Assembly: GCF_015277815.1 (NCBI RefSeq)
Contig: NZ_CP063813.1
Coordinates: forward strand, 1,178,001-1,242,000
Direction: 5' to 3'
From: Microbacterium atlanticum
Lineage (GTDB): Bacteria > Actinomycetota > Actinomycetes > Actinomycetales > Microbacteriaceae
DNA: 64,000 bases
The position numbers were made by a program, and so were the translations under genes. Within the stretch, counting starts at the first letter, position 1, and each line of letters starts with the position of its first letter. The notes below the pieces were generated by a model that saw only the letters and a program-made list of their open reading frames with translations, did not search any database and was not told the origin of the DNA. Positions 34,012 to 41,902 of the stretch are shown piece after piece.

Positions 34012-34018
34012 GAGAATT

Positions 34019-36811
34019 GTGGCTGCCAAACCACGCGTGCACGAGATCGCTTCCGAGCTCGGCGTCGACAGCAAGGTCGCGCTCGAGAAGCTGAAGGCGC
34101 TCGGCGAATACGTCAAGAGCCCCTCGTCGACCATCGAGCCCCCGGTGGCTCGCAAGCTCCGCGCCGCCCTCGAGGCGGACGGCGCGGGCAAGGCCGCTGA
34201 CGCGGCCGCACCCGCGGCGAAGCCCGCTGCCGGCAGGCCCGGCGCGCCCGCTGCCAAGCCCGGTGCGCCCGCTGCCAAGCCCGGCCCGGCCGTCAAACCC
34301 GGACCCGCGCGTCCGAGCACTCCGGCGACGCCGGCCGCCCCGGCGGCCGAGGCATCCGCCCCCGCCGCCCCGGCTGCTCCGGCTGCCGCCGCTCCGGCGG
34401 CGAAGGCGCCCGGCGCCCCGGCCGCTCCCAGTGCCGCCAAGCCCGGTCCGGCCGCGGGAACCCCCCAGCCCCCGCGCCCGGGCGGCACCCCGCGGCCCGG
34501 CAACAACCCGTTCGCGTCGTCGCAGGGCATGGGCCAGCGTCCCGCGGGCCCGCGTCCCGGCAACAACCCCTTCGCATCGGCGCAGGGCATGGGCCAGCGC
34601 CCGTCACCCGGGAACATCCCCCGCCCGCAGGCGCCCCGACCCGGAGCCCCGCGCCCGGGCGCTCCGCGCGCGGGTGGCGCCGGTCGTCCCGGTGGCGGCG
34701 GTCGTCCCGGTGCGCCGTTCCAGCAGCGTCCCGGCGGCCCCGGTCGTCCCGGCGGCGCCGGTGGCGGTGCGGGCGGCGGCTTCCAGCGCCCCGGCGGCGG
34801 TGCGCCCGGCGGGTTCGCCGGTCGTCCCGGCGGCGGCGGTCGTGGCCGCGGACCCGGCGGTGGCACCGCCGGAGCCTTCGGCAAGGGCGGCGGCAAGTCG
34901 AAGCAGCGCAAGTCGCGTCGGGCGAAGCGCCAGGAATTCGAGATGCGGTCGGCGCCGGTCGTCGGCGGCGTCAATGTCCAGAAGGGCAACGGCGAGATCA
35001 TCCGCCTGCGCCGCGGCGCGTCGATCGCCGACTTCGCAGACAAGCTCGAGGCGCTGCGCGGCTACACCGTGCAGCCCGGCACGCTCGTGACCATCCTGTT
35101 CAACCTGGGTGAGATGGCGACGGCGACCGAGTCGCTCGACGAGGCCACCTTCGAGGTGCTCGGCGAGGAGCTCGGCTACAAGATCCAGATGGTCTCGCCC
35201 GAGGACGAGGACAAGGAGCTCCTGGAGGGCTTCGGTCTCGACCTCGAGGCCGAGCTGGAGGCGGAGAACGAGGAGGACCTCGAGATCCGGCCTCCGGTGG
35301 TGACCGTCATGGGGCACGTCGACCACGGTAAGACGCGACTGCTCGACGCCATCCGCCAGACCAACGTGGTCGCCGGTGAGGCCGGCGGCATCACGCAGCA
35401 CATCGGTGCGTACCAGGTCTGGACCGAACACGACGAGATCGAGCGCGCGATCACCTTCATCGACACCCCGGGTCACGAGGCGTTCACCGCCATGCGTGCC
35501 CGTGGTGCGCAGGTCACCGACATCGCGATCCTCGTGGTCGCCGCCGACGACGGCATCATGCCGCAGACGGTGGAGGCGCTGAACCACGCGCAGGCGGCAA
35601 ACGTCCCGATCGTGGTCGCCGTCAACAAGGTCGACAAGCCCGAGGCGAACCCTGCCAAGGTGCGCCAGCAGCTCACCGAGTACGGCCTGGTCGCGGAGGA
35701 GTACGGCGGCGACGTGCTGTTCGTCGACGTGTCGGCCCGCCAGGGCACCGGCATCCAGGAGCTCCTCGACGCGGTGCTGCTCACCGCGGACGCGGGTCTG
35801 GACCTCACCGCCAACCCGAACAAGGATGCCCGCGGCGTCGCGATCGAGGCGAAGCTCGACAAGGGCCGCGGCTCGGTGGCGACCGTCCTCATCCAGTCCG
35901 GAACGCTCCGCGTCGGTGACGCGATCGTCGCCGGCACGGCCTACGGCCGCGTGCGGGCGATGATCGACGAGAACGGCGACGCGGTCGAGGAGGCCTACCC
36001 CTCGCGTCCGGTGCAGGTGCAGGGTCTCAACTCGGTGCCGCGCGCCGGCGACACGTTCATCGTGACCGAGGAGGACCGCACCGCCCGCCAGATCGCCGAG
36101 AAGCGCGAGGCCGCCGAGCGCAACGCCCAGCTGGCCAAGGCCCGCAAGCGCATCTCGCTCGAGGACTTCACCCGCGCTCTCGAAGAGGGCAAGGTCGAGT
36201 CGCTCAACCTCATCATCAAGGGTGACGTGTCGGGTGCCGTCGAGGCGCTCGAGGAGTCGCTGCTCAAGATCGAGGTCGACGACTCGGTGCAGCTGCGCAT
36301 CATCCACCGTGGTGTGGGCGCGATCACCGAGTCCGACATCAACCTGGCCACGATCGACAACGCGATTGTGATCGGCTTCAACGTCCGCCCCGACACCAAG
36401 GCCCGCGAACGCGCGACCCGCGAGGGCGTGGACGTCCGGTTCTACTCCGTCATCTACAACGCGATCGATGACGTCGAGCAGTCGCTGAAGGGCCTGCTCA
36501 AGCCGGAGTACGAAGAGGTCCAGTCGGGTGTCGCCGAGATCCGCGAGGTGTTCCGCTCCTCGAAGTTCGGCAACATCGCCGGTGTCATCGTCCGCTCGGG
36601 CACGATCACGCGCAACGCCAAGGCGCGCGTCATCCGCGACGGCGTGGTCATCGCCGACGGCCTGGCCATCGAGTCGCTGCGCCGGTTCAAGGACGACGTC
36701 ACTGAGGTCCGCACGGACTTCGAAGCCGGTATCGGCCTCGGCAAGTACAACGACATCCAGGTGGGCGACGAGATCGAGACCACCGAGATGGTCGAGAAGC
36801 CCCGCGCGTAG
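34019..36811 (+). CDS. infB: Translation initiation factor IF-2
   Basis: 930 residues. The GTPase delivers fMet-tRNA to the 30S subunit and promotes subunit joining. The N-terminus ([18 protein letters not shown]) is the conserved IF2N block. Residues of about 55-300 are a low-complexity Ala/Pro/Gly/Arg tract with two near-identical copies of NNPFAS(S/A)QGMGQRP. A second IF2N follows, then the G domain: G1 GHVDHGKT near 433, DTPGHE for G3 and NKVDKPE for G4. Domains II, III and the C-terminal fMet-tRNA-binding domain complete it. The GTG at 34019 gives the family start MAAKPRVHE, with AGGAG just upstream at the foot of a strong hairpin. Confidence 0.98.
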   Translation: MAAKPRVHEIASELGVDSKVALEKLKALGEYVKSPSSTIEPPVARKLRAALEADGAGKAADAAAPAAKPAAGRPGAPAAKPGAPAAKPGPAVKPGPARPSTPATPAAPAAEASAPAAPAAPAAAAPAAKAPGAPAAPSAAKPGPAAGTPQPPRPGGTPRPGNNPFASSQGMGQRPAGPRPGNNPFASAQGMGQRPSPGNIPRPQAPRPGAPRPGAPRAGGAGRPGGGGRPGAPFQQRPGGPGRPGGAGGGAGGGFQRPGGGAPGGFAGRPGGGGRGRGPGGGTAGAFGKGGGKSKQRKSRRAKRQEFEMRSAPVVGGVNVQKGNGEIIRLRRGASIADFADKLEALRGYTVQPGTLVTILFNLGEMATATESLDEATFEVLGEELGYKIQMVSPEDEDKELLEGFGLDLEAELEAENEEDLEIRPPVVTVMGHVDHGKTRLLDAIRQTNVVAGEAGGITQHIGAYQVWTEHDEIERAITFIDTPGHEAFTAMRARGAQVTDIAILVVAADDGIMPQTVEALNHAQAANVPIVVAVNKVDKPEANPAKVRQQLTEYGLVAEEYGGDVLFVDVSARQGTGIQELLDAVLLTADAGLDLTANPNKDARGVAIEAKLDKGRGSVATVLIQSGTLRVGDAIVAGTAYGRVRAMIDENGDAVEEAYPSRPVQVQGLNSVPRAGDTFIVTEEDRTARQIAEKREAAERNAQLAKARKRISLEDFTRALEEGKVESLNLIIKGDVSGAVEALEESLLKIEVDDSVQLRIIHRGVGAITESDINLATIDNAIVIGFNVRPDTKARERATREGVDVRFYSVIYNAIDDVEQSLKGLLKPEYEEVQSGVAEIREVFRSSKFGNIAGVIVRSGTITRNAKARVIRDGVVIADGLAIESLRRFKDDVTEVRTDFEAGIGLGKYNDIQVGDEIETTEMVEKPRA

Positions 36812-36819
36812 TCGCGGAC

Positions 36820-36849
36820 GTGAGGGGCGCCCTGCGGGGCGTCCCTCAC
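36820..36849 (+). promoter_or_regulatory. Long hairpin between infB and rbfA
   Basis: GTGAGGGGCGCCC and GGGCGTCCCTCAC form a 13-bp stem (one G-U pair) with a 4-nt loop, starting 9 nt after the infB stop. No T-run follows. It may be an RNA processing or stability element, or a partial terminator that reduces rbfA expression relative to infB. Confidence 0.5.
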
Positions 36850-36867
36850 GCGTCGGAAGGAGTGATC

Positions 36868-37302
36868 ATGGCATCAGAGCGACAGGCACGCCTGGGCGAC
36901 CGCATCCGCGTGATCCTGGCGGAGCGCCTCGAGAAGGGGCTGCGCGACCCGCGGCTCGGGTTCGTCACCATCACCGACGTCCGCGTCACCGGTGACCTCC
37001 AGCACGCCTCGGTGTTCTACACGGTGCTCGGCTCGGCGGAGGAGCGGGCCGCTTCGGCGGCGGCGCTCAAATCCGCCACCGGGATGCTGCGCTCGGAGCT
37101 GGGCAAGCACCTCAACGTGCGCCTCACCCCGTCGCTGGAGTTCATCCCCGACGCGATCCCCGAGAACGCCGGTCACATCGAGGATCTCCTGCGCGAGGCG
37201 CGCGAGCGCGACCAGGCGGTTGCCGGAATGGCCTCGTCGGCCACGTACGCCGGCGACGCCGACCCCTACGTGAAGCCCCGCGAGCTCGACGACGAGGGCT
37301 GA
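36868..37302 (+). CDS. rbfA: Ribosome-binding factor A
   Basis: 144 residues. RbfA binds the 30S subunit during 16S rRNA 5'-end maturation and cold adaptation. The KH-like fold shows ERQARLGDRIRVILAERLEK, the conserved DPRLGFVTITDVRVTGDLQHASVFY (in two parts) and RLTPSLEFIPD. The ATG at 36868 has a strong GGAAGGAG site; upstream in-frame codons lie inside the intergenic hairpin. A dyad with GATGCCGC arms follows the stop and separates it from the convergent mutY. Confidence 0.96.
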   Translation: MASERQARLGDRIRVILAERLEKGLRDPRLGFVTITDVRVTGDLQHASVFYTVLGSAEERAASAAALKSATGMLRSELGKHLNVRLTPSLEFIPDAIPENAGHIEDLLREARERDQAVAGMASSATYAGDADPYVKPRELDDEG

Positions 37303-37318
37303 CCCGCCACGGGCCACC

Positions 37319-37350
37319 GATGCCGCCGCCGGTCCGCCGGTAGCGGCATC
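37319..37350. terminator. Bidirectional hairpin between rbfA and mutY
   Basis: GATGCCGC (37319-37326) and GCGGCATC (37343-37350) enclose a second small CCGG/CCGG dyad. It lies between two convergent genes and has no T-run. Its arms are copies of the over-represented GGATGCC-type motif. Confidence 0.45.
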
Positions 37351-37374
37351 CGTCGTCCGTCCCGATGCGAGGCG

Positions 37375-38241
37375 TCACGCCGGAAGGCGGAGCAGACCGT
37401 CGGATGCCTCGGCCAGGCCGTCCGCGATGAGCGAGTCGATCGCGCGGTCGCGCTGCCCCGCGTCGGGCCAGTCGGGCACGACATCGGGCAGCGGCACGGC
37501 GTGGGTCGCGGCATCCCGCAGGACCTTCAGCACCGCACCGCGCGCCTGCCGGTCGCTGCCCTCGTAGCGCCCCTGCCGGCGCCGGTCGTCGCCGGTGTCG
37601 GGGTACCCGGCGGCCCGCCAGGCGCAGACGGCGGTGAGCGGACACGCGTCGCAGCGCGGGTTGCGGGCGACGCACACGGTGGCCCCGAGCTCCATCGCGG
37701 CGGCGTTCACGACCGCCGCCGCGGACCGTTCCCCGGGGAGGACAGCAGCCATCGCGTCGAGGTCCCGCCGCGCGGGCGGGCCGGGCTGGGACCGGCCGTC
37801 GACGGCCCGGGCCAGCACCCGCCGGGTGTTGGTGTCGACCACGGGATGACGGTCGCCGTACGCGAACACGGCGACCGCGCGGGCGGTGTAGTCGCCGATG
37901 CCGGTGAGGGCGAGGAGCGCCTCCACGTCGCGGGGGACGACCCCGCCGTGGCGGTCGCGGATCTCCACGGCAGCCCGGTGCAGCCACAGCGCGCGCCGCG
38001 GATACCCGAGGTTGGCCCACTGACGCACCGCGTCGGCCGGCGCCGCCGCGGCGAGGTCAGCCGGCGTCGGCCAGCGCGCGAGCCACGCCTCCAGGTGGGG
38101 GATCACCCGTATCACCGGCGTCTGCTGGAGCATGAACTCGCTCACGAGCACTCCCCACGCGCCGAAGCCCGGGCGCCGCCAGGGCAGGTCTCGCGCGTTC
38201 TCGCGGTACCACTCCGTGAGCGGCGCAGCGAGGTCGGGCAT
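37375..38241 (-). CDS. mutY: A/G-specific adenine glycosylase
   Basis: Removes adenine mispaired with 8-oxoguanine in DNA. 288 residues, shorter than E. coli MutY (350) because the C-terminal MutT-like domain is reduced, as usual in actinobacteria. Landmarks: WYRENARDLPWRR near 12, the MutY-type MLQQTPV near 37, the helix-hairpin-helix LTGIGDYTA and catalytic Asp in PVVDTNTRR, then the [4Fe-4S] loop with cysteines spaced C-x6-C-x2-C-x5-C (CVARNPRCDACPLTAVC). The ATG at 38241 is preferred: TAGGCT lies 7 nt upstream and the longer form adds 49 non-conserved residues from the repeat region. Confidence 0.95.
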   Translation of the reverse strand: MPDLAAPLTEWYRENARDLPWRRPGFGAWGVLVSEFMLQQTPVIRVIPHLEAWLARWPTPADLAAAAPADAVRQWANLGYPRRALWLHRAAVEIRDRHGGVVPRDVEALLALTGIGDYTARAVAVFAYGDRHPVVDTNTRRVLARAVDGRSQPGPPARRDLDAMAAVLPGERSAAAVVNAAAMELGATVCVARNPRCDACPLTAVCAWRAAGYPDTGDDRRRQGRYEGSDRQARGAVLKVLRDAATHAVPLPDVVPDWPDAGQRDRAIDSLIADGLAEASDGLLRLPA

Positions 38242-38248
38242 GCGCTCC

Positions 38249-38254
38249 AGCCTA
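38249..38254 (-). promoter_or_regulatory. Leaderless-type -10 box (mutY)
   Basis: TAGGCT on the minus strand, 7 nt before the ATG at 38241. Confidence 0.55.
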
Positions 38255-38280
38255 GGTCTCGGCATCCGGCACGGCTCATC

Positions 38281-38366
38281 AGAGGAGATCTGCCCAGGAG
38301 AGGAGTGATCGCCAAGACGCGTCCTCTGTCCGGCCGATCTCCTCTTCCGCGCCTCCTGCACAGGAG
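38281..38366. repeat. Palindromic repeat block upstream of the AbiEi/DUF559-like gene
   Basis: AGAGGAGATC (38281-38290) and its exact reverse complement GATCTCCTCT (38336-38345) enclose a 45-nt segment with more AGGAG/CTCCT pairs. CTCCTG (38353-38358) and CAGGAG (38361-38366) form a further dyad. The extended arm GAGGAGATCTGC (38282-38293) recurs inverted downstream of the gene. Confidence 0.65.
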
Positions 38367-38428
38367 CCCCCGGGCGCTGACCGTCCACCGATCGGACGAG
38401 CGCGCACGTCCCAGACGAGCCGCTCCAT

Positions 38429-38434
38429 CAGGCT
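38429..38434 (+). promoter_or_regulatory. Weak leaderless-type -10 box (AbiEi/DUF559-like gene)
   Basis: CAGGCT, 7 nt before the ATG at 38442. Confidence 0.3.
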
Positions 38435-38441
38435 GAGCAGC

Positions 38442-39278
38442 ATGCGATGGACAGCGGATGCCGCGCAGGCGAGCCTTGGCCGCGTCGGAGTCGTGCGCAC
38501 CTCGACCCTGATGGATCAGGGCTGGACGCGGCACGCCATCGGCAAGGCCGTCGCGGACGGTCGACTCGACCGTGTGCGGAAGGGGTGGGTCGCGACGCCG
38601 GGCGCCGATCCCGCGCTCGTCTCGGCCGCCCGGTGCGGCGTGGTCCTGACCTGCGTGACGCAGGCCGGCCGCCTGGGCCTCTGGGTCCTCCATGACGGCG
38701 AGCCGCATGTCGCCGCGCCGAGCCACTCCGGTGCCGTCCGGATGGGCGGCGCCCACGTCCACTGGGCGCAGCCACCGCTGCCGCGGCATCCGGATGCCCT
38801 CGTGGATCCCATCGAGAACGTGCTCGCCATCGCGGCGAGCTGTCAGCCGCACGAGCGTGCCTTGGCGATCTGGGAGTCCGCGCTCAATCGGTCGTTGGTG
38901 GACCTCGAGACCATGCGCAGGCTGCCGCTCGGGCCGGCGGGCCGCCGACTGGCCGACGTGGCGACGCCCTGGTCGGACTCGGGTCTCGAGTCCTTCGTGC
39001 CCCCGCGCCTGAAGTGGATGCATCTGCCCGTGCGGCCCCAGATCTGGATCGCCGGAAGGCCGGTCGACTTCCTCATCGGCGAGCGGCTCGTGCTGCAGAT
39101 CGACGGCGGCACCCATGTCGGTGTCCAGCGCGAGAAGGACATCGCCCACGACGCGCGGCTCGCGCTCATGGGCTACCACGTGATCCGCGTGGGATACGGC
39201 CAGGTGGTGCACCGCTGGCCGGAGGTGCAGGACCTCATCACGCGCGCGGTCGCCCAGGGTCTCCACCGCTCGCGGTGA
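38442..39278 (+). CDS. AbiEi-like / DUF559 (Vsr-like nuclease fold) protein
   Basis: 278 residues. The N-terminal ~60 look like a winged-helix AbiEi-type domain: GRVGVVRTSTLMDQGWTRHAI, then a basic RVRKGWVA. The C-terminal ~90 resemble DUF559, a Vsr/PD-(D/E)xK-like endonuclease fold: VDFLIGERLVLQIDGGTHV, then a helix and LALMGYHVIRVGYGQVVHRWPEV. The acidic residues in VDFLIG and LQIDGG would be the metal ligands. Such proteins are frequent and multicopy in Microbacteriaceae, and their function is unknown. No cognate AbiEii toxin is adjacent. Related palindromic repeats lie on both sides, between mutY and the kinase gene, and the gene interrupts the usual rbfA-truB neighbourhood. Confidence 0.75.
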   Translation: MRWTADAAQASLGRVGVVRTSTLMDQGWTRHAIGKAVADGRLDRVRKGWVATPGADPALVSAARCGVVLTCVTQAGRLGLWVLHDGEPHVAAPSHSGAVRMGGAHVHWAQPPLPRHPDALVDPIENVLAIAASCQPHERALAIWESALNRSLVDLETMRRLPLGPAGRRLADVATPWSDSGLESFVPPRLKWMHLPVRPQIWIAGRPVDFLIGERLVLQIDGGTHVGVQREKDIAHDARLALMGYHVIRVGYGQVVHRWPEVQDLITRAVAQGLHRSR

Positions 39279-39339
39279 GCCTGGCCGAGTCGCGTCGGCC
39301 TCACTGCGCGACAGCGTATCGGCGGCGATCGGCGCACCA

Positions 39340-39384
39340 GAGGAGACCCAGCACCGAAGACTCCTCGTTCCTGCAGATCTCCTC
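39340..39384. repeat. Palindromic repeat block downstream of the AbiEi/DUF559-like gene
   Basis: GAGGAGA (39341-39347) and TCTCCTC (39378-39384) form a dyad. GCAGATCTCCTC (39373-39384) is the exact reverse complement of GAGGAGATCTGC in the upstream block, so a 12-bp inverted repeat brackets the gene. Confidence 0.65.
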
Positions 39385-39430
39385 CGACCGGACGGCTCGG
39401 CAGCGGCCGGGCGGAGGGCCGGGCGCGCCG

Positions 39431-39436
39431 TAGGCT
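39431..39436 (+). promoter_or_regulatory. Leaderless-type -10 box (kinase-truB)
   Basis: TAGGCT, 7 nt before the ATG at 39444. Confidence 0.55.
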
Positions 39437-39443
39437 GGGAACC

Positions 39444-40124
39444 ATGCGCCTCCCCGTCACGCCGACCACGACGCTGTGGCGCGACCTGCGCGAACGGGTG
39501 CGACGGCGCCACCTCGCCGGCCGCGTGATCCTGGCGGTGGACGGCCTCGACGGCGCCGGCAAGACCATGTTCGCCGACGGCCTCGCGGAGGTGTTCGCCG
39601 AGACCGGCGACGCGGTGTTCCGCGCGAGCATCGACGGCTTCCACCGCCCGCGCTCGGAGCGCTACGTGCGCGGCCGTCACAGCCCGGAGGGCTTCTACCG
39701 CGACTCCTACGACTACCCGACCTTCCGCCGTACGCTGATCGACCCGTTCCGCGACGGCGCCCAGACGGCGGCGGCGACGGGGTTCCAGCTCGCCGCGTTC
39801 GACGTGGTGCGCGATGCGCCGGTCGAGTCGCAGTGGGTCACGGCGCCGCTGGACGCGGTCCTCGTCGTGGACGGGATCTTCCTCCACCGGCCCGAGCTGC
39901 GCGACCTGTGGGACTGGTCCGTCTGGCTCGACGTCCCCGTGCAGACCACGTTCGCGCGCATGGCGCTGCGCGACGGCTCCGACCCCGATCCGGACGCGCC
40001 GTCGAACGCGCGCTACCGGCTCGGGCAGGAGCTGTACCTGGGCGAGGCGCGGCCGCGGGAGGCGGCATCCGTCATCGTCGACAACAGCGACCTCGCCCAC
40101 CCGCGGATCGTCGGGGGAGTGTGA
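39444..40124 (+). CDS. Uridine kinase-like P-loop kinase
   Basis: 226 residues. The P-loop is GLDGAGKT near residue 34, and the substrate region IDGFHRPRSERYVRG has the uridine/phosphoribulokinase-type DGFH motif; VVDGIFLHRPEL is the Walker B-like block and RYRLGQELYL the lid. The likely activity is phosphorylation of uridine, cytidine or a related small substrate in the cytoplasm; exact specificity is not evident. The stop overlaps the truB start (GATG), so the pair is one operon. This gene, the DUF559-like gene and mutY separate rbfA from truB. Confidence 0.87.
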   Translation: MRLPVTPTTTLWRDLRERVRRRHLAGRVILAVDGLDGAGKTMFADGLAEVFAETGDAVFRASIDGFHRPRSERYVRGRHSPEGFYRDSYDYPTFRRTLIDPFRDGAQTAAATGFQLAAFDVVRDAPVESQWVTAPLDAVLVVDGIFLHRPELRDLWDWSVWLDVPVQTTFARMALRDGSDPDPDAPSNARYRLGQELYLGEARPREAASVIVDNSDLAHPRIVGGV

Positions 40125-41032
40125 TGGCGACCGCCGGACTCCTGCTCGTGGACAAGCCGGGCGGCATCACCTCGCACGACGCGGTGGCACGGGCCCGACG
40201 CGCCCTGGGAACGCGCAAGATCGGCCACGCCGGCACGCTCGACCCCATGGCGACGGGGCTCCTCGTGCTCGGCGTCGAGGGCGCGACGCGCCTGCTCGCC
40301 TTCGTCGTGGGCCTCGACAAGACGTACCAGGCCACCATCCGGCTCGGTGCGGCGACCGTCACCGACGACGCCGACGGCGAGATCGTGTCGATGACGGATG
40401 CCTCGTCCCTCGACGCTTCCACGATCGCCGCCGGCGTCGCGGCGCTGACCGGACGACTCTCGCAAGTGCCGAGCACCTACTCCGCCATCAAGGTGGACGG
40501 CCGCCGGGCGTACGACCTCGCCCGCGCCGGCGAGGAGGTCAAGCTGAAGGCCCGCGAGGTCACGGTGTCGCGCTTCGAGGTGGTCGCCGAGCGACGGGTG
40601 GCGCGCGGCGACGCGGGCGGGGGAGTGGTCGATCTCGACGTCGAGGTGGACTGCTCCAGCGGCACCTACATCCGATCGCTCGCCAGGGACCTGGGGGCGG
40701 CACTGGGCGTCGGCGGTCACCTCACTGCGCTCCGGCGCACGCGGATCGGGCCGTTCGACGTGGCGGATGCCGCGAACATCGACGCCCTGGCCGAAGCCGC
40801 ACTGCTGGCGCCCGCCGCGGCGGCCACCGCGGTGCTCGGGCGGTTCGACGTGAGCGCCGACGAAGCCCGCGACCTCCGTCACGGCAAGCGGCTGCCCGAT
40901 GCCGCCGCGCGGCTGCCCGGTGCCGGGCCGATGGCCGCCGTCGACCCCGACGGCGCCCTCGTCGGCATCGTCGAGCGGCGCGGCGACGACGTCAAGAGCG
41001 CCATGAACATGCCCGAGGAGGCCCCCCGATGA
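40124..41032 (+). CDS. truB: tRNA pseudouridine 55 synthase
   Basis: Converts U55 of the tRNA T-loop to pseudouridine. 302 residues. The family start GLLLVDKPGGITSHD is at residues 5-19, and the catalytic Asp lies in HAGTLDPMATG near 41. Further blocks are TYQATIRLG, SAIKVDGRRAYDLAR and SSGTYIRSLARDLG. The C-terminal part carries a short PUA-like region. The start overlaps the kinase stop and the stop overlaps the next start (ATGA), so four genes may be coupled. It is normally adjacent to rbfA and ribF; here ribF follows after two small membrane proteins. Confidence 0.97.
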   Translation: MATAGLLLVDKPGGITSHDAVARARRALGTRKIGHAGTLDPMATGLLVLGVEGATRLLAFVVGLDKTYQATIRLGAATVTDDADGEIVSMTDASSLDASTIAAGVAALTGRLSQVPSTYSAIKVDGRRAYDLARAGEEVKLKAREVTVSRFEVVAERRVARGDAGGGVVDLDVEVDCSSGTYIRSLARDLGAALGVGGHLTALRRTRIGPFDVADAANIDALAEAALLAPAAAATAVLGRFDVSADEARDLRHGKRLPDAAARLPGAGPMAAVDPDGALVGIVERRGDDVKSAMNMPEEAPR

Positions 41033-41397
41033 TCCTGTGGTTCACGATCGCGCAGGTGATCGTCGCCGTGGCGGCAGGTCTGTTCTGCATCATCGCGGGA
41101 CTCGCGGGGCGCCGGCCGAGCGACTGGACCGTCGGCTCGCTCGCGCTGGTCGAACTGCTGCTGATCGTGCAGATCGTGGTGGCGATCGTGGCGCCGTTCG
41201 CCGGCAACCCGCCGACGGGGAGCCTCCTCGAGTTCTGGGTGTACCTGGTCTCGGCGGCGCTGCTGCCGTTCGCCGCCGTCGCCTGGGCGCTGCTGGAGCG
41301 CAGCCGCTGGAGCACCGTGATCATGGGCATCGCCGCGCTGTCGATCGCGGTCATGGTGTGGCGCATGCAGGTGATCTGGACCGTCCAGGCCGCATGA
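41029..41397 (+). CDS. Small membrane protein, unknown function
   Basis: 122 residues with four hydrophobic segments (about 3-25, 38-60, 70-92, 98-115) and short polar loops. I do not recognise a characterised family; it looks like a conserved actinobacterial hypothetical. It starts inside the truB stop (ATGA) with a strong GAGGAGG site, so its translation is coupled to truB. A helper role for the next gene or for ribF is speculation. Confidence 0.75.
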   Translation: MILWFTIAQVIVAVAAGLFCIIAGLAGRRPSDWTVGSLALVELLLIVQIVVAIVAPFAGNPPTGSLLEFWVYLVSAALLPFAAVAWALLERSRWSTVIMGIAALSIAVMVWRMQVIWTVQAA

Positions 41398-41443
41398 GCG
41401 AGGGCGCGGGCGCCCGGCGCACCTCGGGCCTCGGCATCCGAAC

Positions 41444-41449
41444 TAAAAT
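41444..41449 (+). promoter_or_regulatory. -10 box TAAAAT (second membrane protein and ribF)
   Basis: TAAAAT is an unusually AT-rich hexamer here, 9 nt before the ATG at 41459 and only 3 nt before an in-frame GTG at 41453. It favours the later start and gives ribF a promoter separate from truB. Confidence 0.55.
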
Positions 41450-41458
41450 CGTGTGGTC

Positions 41459-41902
41459 ATGACGTCGCCCGCTCGCCCCCGTATGTCCGGCATCGGCCGC
41501 GTGCTCGTGATCGTCTACGCGATCATGGCGCTCGGCGCCACCGGTCGGTCCTTCGTCCAGATCGTCGAGCGCTTCGATGAGGCGCCCCTCGCGTACACGC
41601 TGTCGGCCCTCGCGGCGGTCGTCTACATCGTCGCCACCCTCGCGCTCGTCTTCGCCGGCCGGCGTGGGTGGTACCTGGTGGCGTGGATCGCGATCGTGTT
41701 CGAGCTCGCCGGCGTGCTCGTGATCGGCACCCTCAGCCTGGCGCTCCCCGAGCTCTTCGCCCACCCCACGGTGTGGTCGTGGTTCGGCATGGGCTACCTC
41801 TTCGTCCCGCTCGTGCTGCCGTTCCTGGGCATCTGGTGGCTCGCGACCCACCATCCGGTGGCCGAGCCGGCGTCCGCGGCGCCAGCGGCGGTCGCGTCGT
41901 GA
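41459..41902 (+). CDS. Small membrane protein, unknown function
   Basis: 147 residues with four hydrophobic segments (about 12-30, 45-65, 72-95, 102-128), a conserved-looking GRSFVQIVERF loop and a Pro/Ala-rich tail. No known function. The stop overlaps the ribF start (GTGA), so it is translationally coupled to ribF. Its start is taken as the ATG at 41459 on promoter spacing; the GTG at 41453 would add two residues. Confidence 0.75.
   Translation: MTSPARPRMSGIGRVLVIVYAIMALGATGRSFVQIVERFDEAPLAYTLSALAAVVYIVATLALVFAGRRGWYLVAWIAIVFELAGVLVIGTLSLALPELFAHPTVWSWFGMGYLFVPLVLPFLGIWWLATHHPVAEPASAAPAAVAS

Noticed and set aside
34200..34900. Repetitive GC-rich tract that could be read as a tandem repeat or recombination hot spot
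   Set aside because: It encodes the Ala/Pro/Gly-rich N-terminal segment normal for actinobacterial IF2.
30505..35043. A very long open minus-strand frame running from beyond the DUF1206 start to 35043, antisense to the lipase, nusA and infB genes
   Set aside because: It is low-complexity Arg/Pro/Gly-rich translation typical of antisense frames in GC-rich DNA. Only the last 278 codons match a protein family, and they have their own promoter and GTG start.
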